DNA from: Flavobacteriales bacterium
Lineage (GTDB): Bacteria; Bacteroidota; Bacteroidia; Flavobacteriales; JASBRU01
Length of the DNA stretch: 64,000 nt
Direction of reading: 5' to 3'
Assembly: GCA_030149285.1 (NCBI GenBank)
Contig: JASBRU010000008.1
Location: 124,001-188,000 of the forward strand
In this document: positions 34,349 through 43,165 of the stretch, piece by piece
How positions within the stretch are numbered: the stretch's first letter is position 1
Layout: each line of letters opens with the position of its first letter
Made by a program: the position numbers and the translations under genes
Notes under the pieces: model-generated
The model's input: only the letters and a program-made list of their open reading frames with translations
Told to the model about the DNA's origin: nothing
Databases searched by the model: none

Positions 34349-35884
34349 CTATTGCTCAAAACTTAAAATACCATAAGCACAGTAAGTTTTAGGTTTAAAT
34401 AGCTTAAAGGGGCCTGCAGTATATATAACATATTTGCTATCAGAAATTCTATATATCCTAGCCGCACTTATTACTTGACCATTTTTTTCATTATTTAATA
34501 ACATTTCATAATTAGTGTTACCCAAACTATCTATTGTAAAGGAGTTTACAAATCGGTAACGCATACCCTTCTTATTAATTTTTTTGTTGCCAGAGTTTCT
34601 ATCCTCAACAGCTTCAGTGTCATTAAAAATAATATGCATTTTATTATTGTAATTTAATATTTTGTACGAACAGAAAAGAGGTTTTTTCATTCCAAACTGT
34701 TTTTTTGGAATATGTTCAAGTAGTGAGAGTGTTCCTGCCTTAGAAATTTTAAGTACTAGTATATCATTATAAACTCTGTCATAAAAACCTTTGCCATACA
34801 CAACATACTCAAGTTGACCAATAATTACTGTTTCCCCATTAGGGCTTTCCGTTATATCTTTAAATATAAAATTTCCAAATGTTTTGTCACTTTTAAATTC
34901 CGCATTATCTAAAAAATCAGTAACAAATTTTTTGCTCACAGGAGAAAAATCTTGCTGAACAACTTCAAAAGATTCAGGGTTTATTTTATAGTAGAAAAAG
35001 CCTAATTCATTAGTGTATTTATGAAAAGAATACATCCCGCTTATTATAATGTTATTTTCTATAATACCCATACTTACCCCATCAGCATATTTGCTTTCTG
35101 TTGGTAGAGTAAAACGTTTTGTTTTATTTTTATTAACGTTGAATAAAACATATTCTCTATTGGGTGTTTTAGGATTCCTTACATCAAAATTTAAATTGTC
35201 ATTTCCAAATAAGTATACATTACCGTCGTTGGTAATATTATAATGGGTAAACTCATAAGACTCTTTGTTGTATGATAGTTCAATTTCTTTTGTCCATAAC
35301 TCAGTAAAGCTTTTATCAAATACCTTTATAATAGAGGTTTTTTCTGAATTTTCTGTTTTAGTACCAAATAGGTCATATACGATTAGGAAATTATTTGAAT
35401 CGGGAGAATGTTTTATTGTAAATCCCTCATCATCTTTATCTGTTTCATTTATTTCTGCTAGTAGAATAGGCTTGTTTACTGTTCCATTTATGTCAGTTTT
35501 TTTTACTATCAGAGAGCGTATATCCTTTTTTGAATTATAGACACTATAAATTAGGTAAACATTCTCATTTGAGAAGAATACTTCTTCAAAATAAGCCTCC
35601 TTTTTATTATATTTAAAAGACTCTATCTCAATCTCTTTTAGAAGTTGTGCAGTTTCAATATCATACTTTTTTATCAAGATGTCATTACTTACTCTTTTGT
35701 CAGCAAAACCAAGGTTTAAAGTTCTTAGTCCAGCTGTATAATATGAGGTGTCATTATGACCAATAATGATATTAGATGCCGTTCTTTTAAACTTTACTTC
35801 TTCTCCCCACTCAATAGAAATATTTGATTGGGCTGAAAGTGTAATTGTTATAAAAAGGAAGGTAAATAAGAGTAGTATTTTCAT
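34349..35884 (-). CDS. Secreted beta-propeller-like protein, paralogue 1
   Basis: This 511-residue protein has a signal peptide (MKILLLFTFLFITITLSAQ). The rest is made of repeated short beta segments with patterns such as IIGHNDTSYYT, LIKKYDIETAQLL, LIYSVYNSKKDIRSL, KVFDKSFTELWTKEIEL and ITNDGNVYLFG. These look like blades of a propeller. I do not recognise the family. It shares the whole layout with the genes at 35930 and 37996, including a FKDI..(S/R)..(G/D)(E/G)..VI segment near residue 330. It has no CHU_C or type A sorting tail that I can see. Confidence 0.75.
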   Translation of the reverse strand: MKILLLFTFLFITITLSAQSNISIEWGEEVKFKRTASNIIIGHNDTSYYTAGLRTLNLGFADKRVSNDILIKKYDIETAQLLKEIEIESFKYNKKEAYFEEVFFSNENVYLIYSVYNSKKDIRSLIVKKTDINGTVNKPILLAEINETDKDDEGFTIKHSPDSNNFLIVYDLFGTKTENSEKTSIIKVFDKSFTELWTKEIELSYNKESYEFTHYNITNDGNVYLFGNDNLNFDVRNPKTPNREYVLFNVNKNKTKRFTLPTESKYADGVSMGIIENNIIISGMYSFHKYTNELGFFYYKINPESFEVVQQDFSPVSKKFVTDFLDNAEFKSDKTFGNFIFKDITESPNGETVIIGQLEYVVYGKGFYDRVYNDILVLKISKAGTLSLLEHIPKKQFGMKKPLFCSYKILNYNNKMHIIFNDTEAVEDRNSGNKKINKKGMRYRFVNSFTIDSLGNTNYEMLLNNEKNGQVISAARIYRISDSKYVIYTAGPFKLFKPKTYCAYGILSFEQ

Positions 35885-35894
35885 GAGTATTTAT

Positions 35895-35906
35895 TTTAAA
35901 TATAAG
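35895..35906 (-). promoter_or_regulatory. Shared upstream element of paralogue 1
   Basis: The 12-mer TTTAAATATAAG (plus strand) lies 10 bases before the start codon at 35884. The identical 12-mer lies before paralogue 2 at 37465-37476. On the minus strand it contains TATATTTA, one base from the -7 consensus. Confidence 0.35.
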
Positions 35907-35929
35907 CTTTGTTCTCAATGGGGGTTAGT

Positions 35930-37447
35930 TTATTCTAGACTCAGTTTACCTAACTGAGTATACCTGCTGTTAGTACTTTGTATAAATAAGGCAGCTTTTG
36001 CTAAGGGGCTCATACTATTCATTGCAATAAAAGTGTCTACTTCTTTTTTATTAAAAACAATAGTATAGCTGGTATCATTATTTTCATCTATAGTAAAATC
36101 AATTAGGTTTGCTTTACTGTAGCTATTGGTACTCTTTAATTCTTTTATCCCTTTAACTCTAGGTTCATAGTTTTTTCCGTTATCATAAAAGAGTATATGT
36201 ACAGTATTTTCATCATAAATAACTCTGTATGAAGCATAAACAGGTGGGGTTCTACTAGTACTTTGACTTGTCGGTATTGTTTCAATAAGGCTAATTTTTC
36301 CATCAACTGATATATTTAAGATAATTAAGTCCATAAACTCTGTAGAAGTAGCATAACCTGCTGTTTCACTGCCTATTTGCTTACTTTGATACTCAGCAAT
36401 TACAATAGTTTCATCATTTTTTCTTTTGATGATGTCTTTAAATATATAATTATCGAGTTTTTCTTGTGTTTGGTTTTTAGACTTTGATAAAATATCTTCT
36501 AATGAACTGTCTTTAAATTCAGTATAGTACTCGTTAACAACCTCAAGGGAAGAGATGTTATAGGATACATAAAAGGCTCCCGCCTTATTTTCGGAAGTAT
36601 TGTATAAACCTGTAACTAGTAAAAGCTTGTTATCATTGTCAATACTTATTCCGAAACCCTTATAAGGATTAATATTTTTTGGAATAGTAATTTTTTCAGG
36701 GCTTGTAGATTGATTTGATACTTTTAGTAAAGTATATGATGGCAATTCACTTTTTTTATCATCATTTGTACAAAGCAAAAACACATCACCATTATTGGCT
36801 ATGGTATAATTATTAATGGAAGCTTTATTGCTTTGATAATCTAATGAAAGCTCTTTGCTCCACAATTTATTAAAAGAGGCATCAAATACCCAAACCATTG
36901 AGTTAAAAGGCTTGTCCTTATCACTTTTGGTTTTGTAATAAATAAGTATCATGTCAGAGTTCTCTGACTTTTGAGCCCAAACCTTACTCTGATGCTTTTC
37001 TTGGTTTTTTATTGTTCCTACAACTTGTTCGCCATTTACATTACCATTGTTATCAACCTTTCTTAAAAGAATGTATTTATTTTTTTCGTCATCGATAAAC
37101 ACTGAGTATAATAGAAAAATGTCATTATTAGAATAGAAAGCAGTTATAAGTTTTGCTTTTTCTTCTTTATAAATATACTCTTCAATTATATAGCTTTGTT
37201 GTAACTCATAAGTGTCAATGTTGTATTTTTCAAGGTATATTTCTTCATCAGATGGTTCATAAAAGGAGGCTACTGCACCTTCTTGCCCTCGTATAAAAAA
37301 AGAGTTATTATTACTGCCAATATACTGATATGTTGTACGAGCATCATGTTGGACTTGGGTAAACCAGTTTATTGATAGTGGTGCTTTTTGTGCCTTAGCA
37401 AATAATGTAAATAGGCTAAGAACAATAATGAGTGGTAGATTTTTCAT
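35930..37447 (-). CDS. Secreted beta-propeller-like protein, paralogue 2
   Basis: This 505-residue protein has a signal peptide (ends near FAKA). It is homologous along its length to its neighbours: YLEKYNIDTYELQQSY, FLLYSVFIDDEKNKYILLRKVDNNG, WVFDASFNKLWSKELSL, IANNGDVFLLC and FKDIIKRKNDETIVIAEYQS match the corresponding segments. Divergence is high, so the duplication is old. Its function is unknown. It lies 45 bases upstream of paralogue 1 on the same strand but has its own promoter-like element. Confidence 0.75.
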   Translation of the reverse strand: MKNLPLIIVLSLFTLFAKAQKAPLSINWFTQVQHDARTTYQYIGSNNNSFFIRGQEGAVASFYEPSDEEIYLEKYNIDTYELQQSYIIEEYIYKEEKAKLITAFYSNNDIFLLYSVFIDDEKNKYILLRKVDNNGNVNGEQVVGTIKNQEKHQSKVWAQKSENSDMILIYYKTKSDKDKPFNSMVWVFDASFNKLWSKELSLDYQSNKASINNYTIANNGDVFLLCTNDDKKSELPSYTLLKVSNQSTSPEKITIPKNINPYKGFGISIDNDNKLLLVTGLYNTSENKAGAFYVSYNISSLEVVNEYYTEFKDSSLEDILSKSKNQTQEKLDNYIFKDIIKRKNDETIVIAEYQSKQIGSETAGYATSTEFMDLIILNISVDGKISLIETIPTSQSTSRTPPVYASYRVIYDENTVHILFYDNGKNYEPRVKGIKELKSTNSYSKANLIDFTIDENNDTSYTIVFNKKEVDTFIAMNSMSPLAKAALFIQSTNSRYTQLGKLSLE

Positions 37448-37464
37448 AAATTAAATTTTTAGGC

Positions 37465-37476
37465 TTTAAATATAAG
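37465..37476 (-). promoter_or_regulatory. Shared upstream element of paralogue 2
   Basis: TTTAAATATAAG on the plus strand, 17 bases before the start codon at 37447, identical to the element before paralogue 1. Confidence 0.35.
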
Positions 37477-37503
37477 TTGATTTTAATAAGATTCTAAGCA
37501 ACA

Positions 37504-37968
37504 GTGATAAAGTTAGTAAGAACAGACTCAGATAATAAAGATTTTATTGGACTGGTAAAACAGTTAGATGCTGACTTAGCCATAAGAGATGGAGATGAAC
37601 ATGCCTTTTATGACCAATTTAATAAAATTGATAAAATAAAGTATGTAGTCGTAGCTTATGAAAATGGTGTAGCCATGGGTTGTGGTGCTATCAAGCATTA
37701 TGATGATAATACTGTAGAGGTTAAACGTATGTTTACCCTACCGGAAAGCAGGGGTAAAGGGCTGGCTTCTATAATACTAGCTGAATTAGAGAAGTGGGCA
37801 ACAGAATTATCCTACAAAAAATGCATACTTGAAACAGGCATTAAGCAGCCGGAAGCAATAGGGTTATACAAGAAGAATAACTATATACAAATACCTAATT
37901 ATGGGCAGTATGCAAATGCACCAAGTAGCAGATGTTTTGAGAAAGTACTTAATAAAAAAGCCGACTAA
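37504..37968 (+). CDS. GNAT family N-acetyltransferase
   Basis: This 154-residue protein has a GNAT fold: DGDEHAFYDQFN, MGCGAIKHYDDNTVEVKRMFTLPESRGKGLASIILAELEKWA (acetyl-CoA loop RGKGLA, about residues 80-85) and LETGIKQPEAIGLYKKNNY. It starts with GTG; I see no upstream in-frame ATG. The acceptor is unknown. It sits on the opposite strand between the second and third secreted paralogues and ends inside a palindromic terminator. Confidence 0.85.
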   Translation: MIKLVRTDSDNKDFIGLVKQLDADLAIRDGDEHAFYDQFNKIDKIKYVVVAYENGVAMGCGAIKHYDDNTVEVKRMFTLPESRGKGLASIILAELEKWATELSYKKCILETGIKQPEAIGLYKKNNYIQIPNYGQYANAPSSRCFEKVLNKKAD

Positions 37969-37983
37969 TTAGTCGGCTTTTTT
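37954..37983. terminator. Perfect palindromic bidirectional terminator
   Basis: A 30-base perfect palindrome: a run of six A, the core GCCGACTAATTAGTCGGC (37960-37977), then six T. It includes the stop codon of the GNAT gene and serves both that gene and the convergent paralogue 3. A related but imperfect palindrome is at 39611-39642. Confidence 0.8.
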
Positions 37984-37995
37984 AAAGGGAGTAAA

Positions 37996-39558
37996 TTAAT
38001 TTATTGTTAGAGTTCCAAACCTAGATTTAGAGCCTTTAATTCCAACGATGATTACTTTATCAGAGGTAAGTTGATATGACCTGAAAGGCACAAAGTATGC
38101 TTTAGTTTCTTTGTTATTAAACAGTTGTTGGTATTCGCCATTCCCGTCAGAATCTATTGTGTAGATAACAGCTACAGATTTTTTGACATTTGACATATTT
38201 CTTATTTTTTTATCCTCTTGTCTTCTTTCAAAGTTTTTTCTGTGGTCATTATACACAAAGTGGAGCTTATCATTATTAACCAATAATTTATAAGAAACAT
38301 ATACGCCTAATCCGCCAGTAGACTGTTTTTTGGGAACGTAAGTAGTCCAGGCAATACTCCCGTCAGGGTTTACATTAATTACAATTATATCGTCATAATG
38401 GTATGTGTAAGTTGTAGTAGTGTTGCCATTTGCATCTGTAATAGTGTGGACAACAACATAGTATTCCTCTGCAATAATTACTGCTCCACCATCATCTCTT
38501 TTTATTATATTTTTAAAATCAAAAGAACCAATACTTTTGCCTTTTTCAGCTCTTCTTTCAGACATAAAGTTTGACAAAAAATCTTTAGTAAACTGGTTAA
38601 AGCTTTCAGTAACCTGGTTTAAAGTACTCTGATCAATAGTTATGTAAAATGTTCCACCGGAAGACCCTTTTCTGTCTTCGGAGTACATACCGGCTACTCC
38701 AATAGTATTGTTACCCAAGTCAACAGTCATACCAATATTATCTATAAACTTATCAGCTAGGGCTAAGTCATATTCTTCAATTTCATCATCAGTATTTTTA
38801 GAAACTTTGAAAAGCTTGTAAAACTGATTGGATTCTTTTCTTTGTCTCTTTTCGCCTTTTTTTCTGTCGGGTTTTGCATAACCCATTACAAAAATATCTC
38901 CGTTGTTAGCTATTCGGTAGTCTTTTGTAATAAAGTATTTGTCACTATAAGGTAGTTGTATTTCTTTTCTCCATAATTCATTGTAATCTGTATCAAATAC
39001 TTTTACTGCATTCATTTCTTCTTCATCCTTATCATAAGGAAAAGCAAAGTATACTAATATCTTGGTGGAGTCATTAGAAACTTGAATGTCAAAAGAGCCA
39101 GATCTTTTTTTAGCAGTCATTGAGCCAAGTTCGATAGGTTTTTGAATTTTACCTGAATTATCAATTCTTACTAATATCAAGTATCTTATGTCGTCTCTTG
39201 AGTCATAAGCTGTATAAAACAAGTTTACTTCGTTATTTTTTTGTAAAAAAGCTTGCTGAAATTCCGCATCTTCATCTTTGTATTCAAATGGCTCAACTAC
39301 ATAAGATTCGAGTAATTGATAGTTTTGAGTATTGTACTTTTTAACAATGATATCTTTTTTGTCGGATATACTGTATAGAGACTTTTTAGTTTCTTGACCT
39401 ATTGTATAATAGTGTGTATTGTTTGCACCAATTATGCTGTTAAAGGCAAGTACTTTGGTTTTAATTAATGGTCCCCATTTTGTGTTTGTAAACTCTGATT
39501 GTGCTTTTAAAACTACGGAAGTGCATAAGAATGCTAGTAGGAGTGCTATTTTTTTCAT
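37996..39558 (-). CDS. Secreted beta-propeller-like protein, paralogue 3
   Basis: This 520-residue protein has a signal peptide (MKKIALLLAFLCTSVVLKAQ) and the same segment order as its two paralogues: IIGANNTHYYTIG, IVKKYNTQNYQLLESY, LFYTAYDSRDDIRYLILVRIDNSG, KVFDTDYNELWRKEIQL, IANNGDIFVMGYA and FKNIIKRDDGGAVIIAEEYYV. It has one lysine/arginine-rich insert (KPDRKKGEKRQRKES). It is closer to paralogue 1 in several segments. The gene is bounded on both sides by related palindromes. The function is unknown. Confidence 0.75.
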   Translation of the reverse strand: MKKIALLLAFLCTSVVLKAQSEFTNTKWGPLIKTKVLAFNSIIGANNTHYYTIGQETKKSLYSISDKKDIIVKKYNTQNYQLLESYVVEPFEYKDEDAEFQQAFLQKNNEVNLFYTAYDSRDDIRYLILVRIDNSGKIQKPIELGSMTAKKRSGSFDIQVSNDSTKILVYFAFPYDKDEEEMNAVKVFDTDYNELWRKEIQLPYSDKYFITKDYRIANNGDIFVMGYAKPDRKKGEKRQRKESNQFYKLFKVSKNTDDEIEEYDLALADKFIDNIGMTVDLGNNTIGVAGMYSEDRKGSSGGTFYITIDQSTLNQVTESFNQFTKDFLSNFMSERRAEKGKSIGSFDFKNIIKRDDGGAVIIAEEYYVVVHTITDANGNTTTTYTYHYDDIIVINVNPDGSIAWTTYVPKKQSTGGLGVYVSYKLLVNNDKLHFVYNDHRKNFERRQEDKKIRNMSNVKKSVAVIYTIDSDGNGEYQQLFNNKETKAYFVPFRSYQLTSDKVIIVGIKGSKSRFGTLTIN

Positions 39559-39610
39559 TTTGTTGAATTTGTTTCAGCGCAAGATATATAAAAAACCATT
39601 GTACCGAAAC

Positions 39611-39642
39611 TTAAAAAGCTGACTAACTAGTCGACTTTTTAA
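39611..39642. terminator. Imperfect palindromic terminator, related to that at 37954
   Basis: A stem of TTAAAAAG...CTTTTTAA with inner GACT/AGTC arms and one mismatch plus one wobble. Its core GACTAACTAGTC differs by one base from the core at 37963-37974. It lies downstream of the small membrane protein gene on the minus strand. Confidence 0.6.
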
Positions 39643-39670
39643 AAACATACAGTAAAGCAGAGTCGCATTT

Positions 39671-39988
39671 TTACATTGCCAGAAATCTTAATAGGTATAG
39701 GAAGCTAATAGTTGCAGCAATGCCAATAGGGATGCCTATTAATATTGATAATAGTACTGCTTTATTTGTGTTTATTCTTTTGGGAACACTGATGTAACTC
39801 ACAGATTGCATAATTGTAATAAAAAAGAAATAGAAGCTCATAGCAATTAAGTTACCGGGTTGGGTAAGACCTTCTAAGCTATAATTGCCTTCATCTATGT
39901 AAAATAAAAAAAGACAGATGAGTACTGTTGCTACTATAAAAGCAGGCAATGCTTTTATACTTCTGGGTTGGTTGAGCGTTATATTCAT
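39671..39988 (-). CDS. Small uncharacterised membrane protein
   Basis: This 105-residue protein has three predicted membrane helices (about residues 15-31, 45-66 and 78-102) joined by short loops, with a PKRIN basic loop between the second and third. I do not recognise the family. It is divergent from the pirin gene and ends at a terminator. Confidence 0.5.
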   Translation of the reverse strand: MNITLNQPRSIKALPAFIVATVLICLFLFYIDEGNYSLEGLTQPGNLIAMSFYFFFITIMQSVSYISVPKRINTNKAVLLSILIGIPIGIAATISFLYLLRFLAM

Positions 39989-40057
39989 AATAAATAGTTT
40001 TTGGATGTAAACTAAACGCTTTTGTATCTTGTATTCGTATAAATCAATTACAATAGT

Positions 40058-40927
40058 ATGTCTAACACTGGCTTAATAATAGAGGAAAGAACAAGGGATA
40101 TTGGCGATTTTTTAGTGGGGCGTCTCATTCCTTTTCGGAAAAAAAGAATGGTGGGGCCTTTTATTTTTATAGATCATATGGGACCATCTGAGGTAAAGCC
40201 AGGACATTATATGGATATTGGTCAGCACCCGCATATTGGCTTATCTACGCTTACTTATTTATTTGAGGGGGAGATGATACATAGAGATAGTATTGGTAGT
40301 TACCAGCGTATTACTCCCGGTTCTGTAAATTGGATGACAGCAGGTAAAGGTATTGTACATACCGAGCGCACACCGGAGGATATGCGTGATGGAGGAACTT
40401 ATCCGGTACATGGCTTTCAAATATGGGTAGCGCTACCTAAAGAGATAGAAGATATTGACCCTGTATTTAGTCATACTGATAAAAGTGAATTACCTACTTG
40501 GGAGCAAGATGGATTGCAATTTACCCTTGTTGCCGGTGAAGGTTATGGAAAAAAGTCTCCTGTTCCGGTATATTCCGATTTGTTTATGGTACAAGTAAAA
40601 GCCAAAGAAAAAAACCTATTTAACCCACAAGGAAAATTAAAAGGAGAAATAGGTATAACTATAGTTGAGGGGTATATTGAAGCCTGTGGGGATAGAGTGG
40701 AAAAAGGAAATATGTTGGTTTCTAAGGAGGAAGATGTTTGCAATATTACTATTGGAGAGAATACGCATTTACTATTATTTGGGGGTAAACCTTTTGCTGA
40801 AGAACGATTGATTCATTGGAACTTTGTTTCATCAAGCAAAGAAAAAATTGAAAAAGCCAAACAAGATTGGATTGATAAAAAGTTTACCCCAGTAGCAGAC
40901 GACGATAGTTATATTCCATTACCTTAG
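40058..40927 (+). CDS. Pirin family protein
   Basis: This 289-residue bicupin has the pirin metal-site pattern FIDHMGP, HPHIGLSTLTYLFEGEM..RDS (about residues 52-75), SVNWMTAGKGIVHTER (about 90-105) and a C-terminal pirin domain (about 175-280) with LLLFGGKPF. The His and Glu residues for the Fe site are present. Pirins act as quercetinase-like dioxygenases or redox sensors; the role here is unknown. Only 4 bases separate it from the ATP-cone nuclease gene, which suggests one transcript. Confidence 0.9.
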   Translation: MSNTGLIIEERTRDIGDFLVGRLIPFRKKRMVGPFIFIDHMGPSEVKPGHYMDIGQHPHIGLSTLTYLFEGEMIHRDSIGSYQRITPGSVNWMTAGKGIVHTERTPEDMRDGGTYPVHGFQIWVALPKEIEDIDPVFSHTDKSELPTWEQDGLQFTLVAGEGYGKKSPVPVYSDLFMVQVKAKEKNLFNPQGKLKGEIGITIVEGYIEACGDRVEKGNMLVSKEEDVCNITIGENTHLLLFGGKPFAEERLIHWNFVSSSKEKIEKAKQDWIDKKFTPVADDDSYIPLP

Positions 40928-40931
40928 TTAC

Positions 40932-41783
40932 ATGGCAAATAAGAGTATAATAGTTACTAAAGTATCAGGTAAGCAGGATGTGTTTGATGTAGCTAAGCTT
41001 AGAAATTCATTAGAACGTTCTGGTGCTAATGATAAAGTTATACAGCAAATAGTTGATGAAATAAGTGCCATTTTATACAATGGTATTACTACAAAGGAAA
41101 TATATAACAAGGCATTTTCTCTTTTGAGAAAAACGTCTAAATCTACGGCGGCAAGATATAAGCTTAAAAAAGCAATAATGGAGTTGGGCCCAACAGGCTA
41201 TCCCTTTGAAAAGTTTGTAGGAGAGATACTTAAATACCAGGGTTTTAATGTAGAAGTAGGCAAAATTGTTGAAGGACACTGTGTAAACCATGAAGTAGAT
41301 GTAGTAGCAGAAAAAGATACCAAGCAATATATGGTAGAGTGTAAGTTTCATGGAGATCAGAGTAGAAACTGTGATGTAAAAGTATCTTTATACATCCACT
41401 CAAGGTTTATTGATATTGAAAAGAAATGGAAAGAGAAGTCTATGGATGAAGTTAAGTTTCATCAAGGATGGATTTTTACCAACACAAAGTTTTCTAGTGA
41501 TGCAATAAAGTATGGTAATTGTGTAGGCTTAATGTTAGTAGGTTGGGACTACCCCAAAGTAGGCAGTTTAAAAGAGCGAATAGATTTATCGGGCTTACAT
41601 CCGGTTACTTGCCTTACTACTTTAACTAAGTACGAAAAACGTAGACTTATAGCTAAGCAAAAAGTTTTGTGTAAAGATATATGCCTACAGCCGGAGGTTT
41701 TAAGTGCTATAAATGTGAGTAATACTAGGCAACAAAATGTTTTGAAAGAAGCAAGTGAGCTGTGTAATATAAAAGCTAAATAA
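40932..41783 (+). CDS. ATP-cone domain fused to PD-(D/E)XK restriction endonuclease-like domain
   Basis: This 283-residue protein begins with an ATP-cone (about residues 4-88: IIVTKVSGKQDVFDVAKLRNSL, GITTKEIYNKAFSLLRK, ARYKLKKAIMELG), the nucleotide-sensing module of NrdR and ribonucleotide reductases. A restriction endonuclease-like domain follows (about 90-200: GYPFEKFVGEILKYQGFNV, then E121-V-D123 and E136-C-K138). These acidic and Lys residues form a complete PD-(D/E)XK site, so nuclease activity is plausible. The C-terminal about 80 residues hold several Cys and are of unknown fold. It is tightly packed between the pirin and beta-CASP hydrolase genes. A nuclease gated by ATP or dATP is my inference. 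Confidence 0.82.
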   Translation: MANKSIIVTKVSGKQDVFDVAKLRNSLERSGANDKVIQQIVDEISAILYNGITTKEIYNKAFSLLRKTSKSTAARYKLKKAIMELGPTGYPFEKFVGEILKYQGFNVEVGKIVEGHCVNHEVDVVAEKDTKQYMVECKFHGDQSRNCDVKVSLYIHSRFIDIEKKWKEKSMDEVKFHQGWIFTNTKFSSDAIKYGNCVGLMLVGWDYPKVGSLKERIDLSGLHPVTCLTTLTKYEKRRLIAKQKVLCKDICLQPEVLSAINVSNTRQQNVLKEASELCNIKAK

Positions 41784-41789
41784 AAGCAG

Positions 41790-43160
41790 ATGAGTTCAGA
41801 TACTATTTCTATACATTTTTTAGGAGGGGCAGGCACTGTAACGGGGTCCAAATATTTAATTGACACTGGCGAAAGAAAGATTTTGGTTGATTGCGGGCTT
41901 TTTCAGGGCTTAAAAAAGCTACGTATGCTCAATTGGGATTTCTTACCCTTAAATGTTTCGGAAATAGATGTTGTGTTACTCACACATGGTCATATGGATC
42001 ATTCCGGGTACCTGCCTAGGTTAGTAAAGATGGGTTTTAAACGATTTATAATGGCTACAAAACCCACCTTAGATATAGCCGAAATAATTATTAGAGACAG
42101 TGCTAAAATTCAGGAGGAAGCTGCTGAACGAGCAAATAAAGAAGGGTATTCTAAACATAGTCCTGCTGAACCTTTGTATGATTTAGATGATGCTGAAAAG
42201 TCTTTAGAGCATTTTAGATCTGTACCGGAAGGAGAGTGGGTAACACTTTTTGATGGTATTAAGGCTAGGTTTCAGTACAATGGTCATATTATTGGCTCTA
42301 CTTTTTTAGAGTTAGATATTAATGAAAAAAGATTTGTGTTTTCCGGAGATATGGGCAGGAAAGAAGATTTACTACTTAAATCGCCAAAAAAACCAGAGCG
42401 AGCAGATGTTCTTTTTATTGAGAGTACTTATGGAGACAGGTTGCACCCAAAGGATGATTTAGAGTTAAAACTCAAAGAAATTATACTACAAACTGTGCAA
42501 AATGGCGGGACATTAATCATACCCAGTTTTGCCGTAGAAAGGGCACAAGTATTAATGTACTTGATATGGAAATTAAGGGAGAGAAACCATATCCCGGATA
42601 TACCATTGGTGTTAGATAGCCCTATGGGAGCAAATGTATTAAGTGTATTTGACAGGTATAGAGATTGGCATAAACTACCCCCAGATGTATACACAAAAAT
42701 GTGTGATGCTTTTACCATTGTACAGGAGTATAGAGAGACTTGGGAGATGATAGATAATAAAAACCCAAAAATTATTATTGCCGGTAGTGGTATGCTTACA
42801 GGCGGGCGCGTACTTAATTATTTACAATACTATATTTCTGAACCCGAAACATCGTTGTTGTTAGTTGGATTTCAGGCAGAGGGTACTAGAGGGAGACAGT
42901 TATTAGAAGGGGCTCAAGAGATAAAAATATATGGTAAGTATTACCCAGTTAAGGCACAACTATTCAAGATAGATGAGTTATCTGCACATGCAGATCAAGG
43001 AGAGCTATTGGACTGGATGAGCAATATAAAAAACACTCCCGAAAAAGTATTTATAGTACACGGCGAACCACACTCGGCAGATGCATTTAGAGTAAAAGTA
43101 AAAGATACTTATGGCTGGGACTGTCAAATTCCGGAGCTGTATACTATAGAAACAGTTTAG
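41790..43160 (+). CDS. Beta-CASP metallo-beta-lactamase-fold RNA-processing hydrolase
   Basis: This 456-residue protein has the MBL Zn site THGHMDHSGYLPRL (about residues 65-78), a second His in YNGHIIGSTFLEL and Asp in SGDMGR. A beta-CASP insert follows (IPSFAVERAQVLMYL, IIAGSGMLTGGRVLNYL), and the RMMBL C-terminal zinc motif is LSAHADQGELL..VHGEPHSADAF. This layout matches CPSF-73-like RNA endonucleases and RNase J relatives. It starts 6 bases after the ATP-cone nuclease gene. Confidence 0.92.
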   Translation: MSSDTISIHFLGGAGTVTGSKYLIDTGERKILVDCGLFQGLKKLRMLNWDFLPLNVSEIDVVLLTHGHMDHSGYLPRLVKMGFKRFIMATKPTLDIAEIIIRDSAKIQEEAAERANKEGYSKHSPAEPLYDLDDAEKSLEHFRSVPEGEWVTLFDGIKARFQYNGHIIGSTFLELDINEKRFVFSGDMGRKEDLLLKSPKKPERADVLFIESTYGDRLHPKDDLELKLKEIILQTVQNGGTLIIPSFAVERAQVLMYLIWKLRERNHIPDIPLVLDSPMGANVLSVFDRYRDWHKLPPDVYTKMCDAFTIVQEYRETWEMIDNKNPKIIIAGSGMLTGGRVLNYLQYYISEPETSLLLVGFQAEGTRGRQLLEGAQEIKIYGKYYPVKAQLFKIDELSAHADQGELLDWMSNIKNTPEKVFIVHGEPHSADAFRVKVKDTYGWDCQIPELYTIETV

Positions 43161-43165
43161 TAAGC

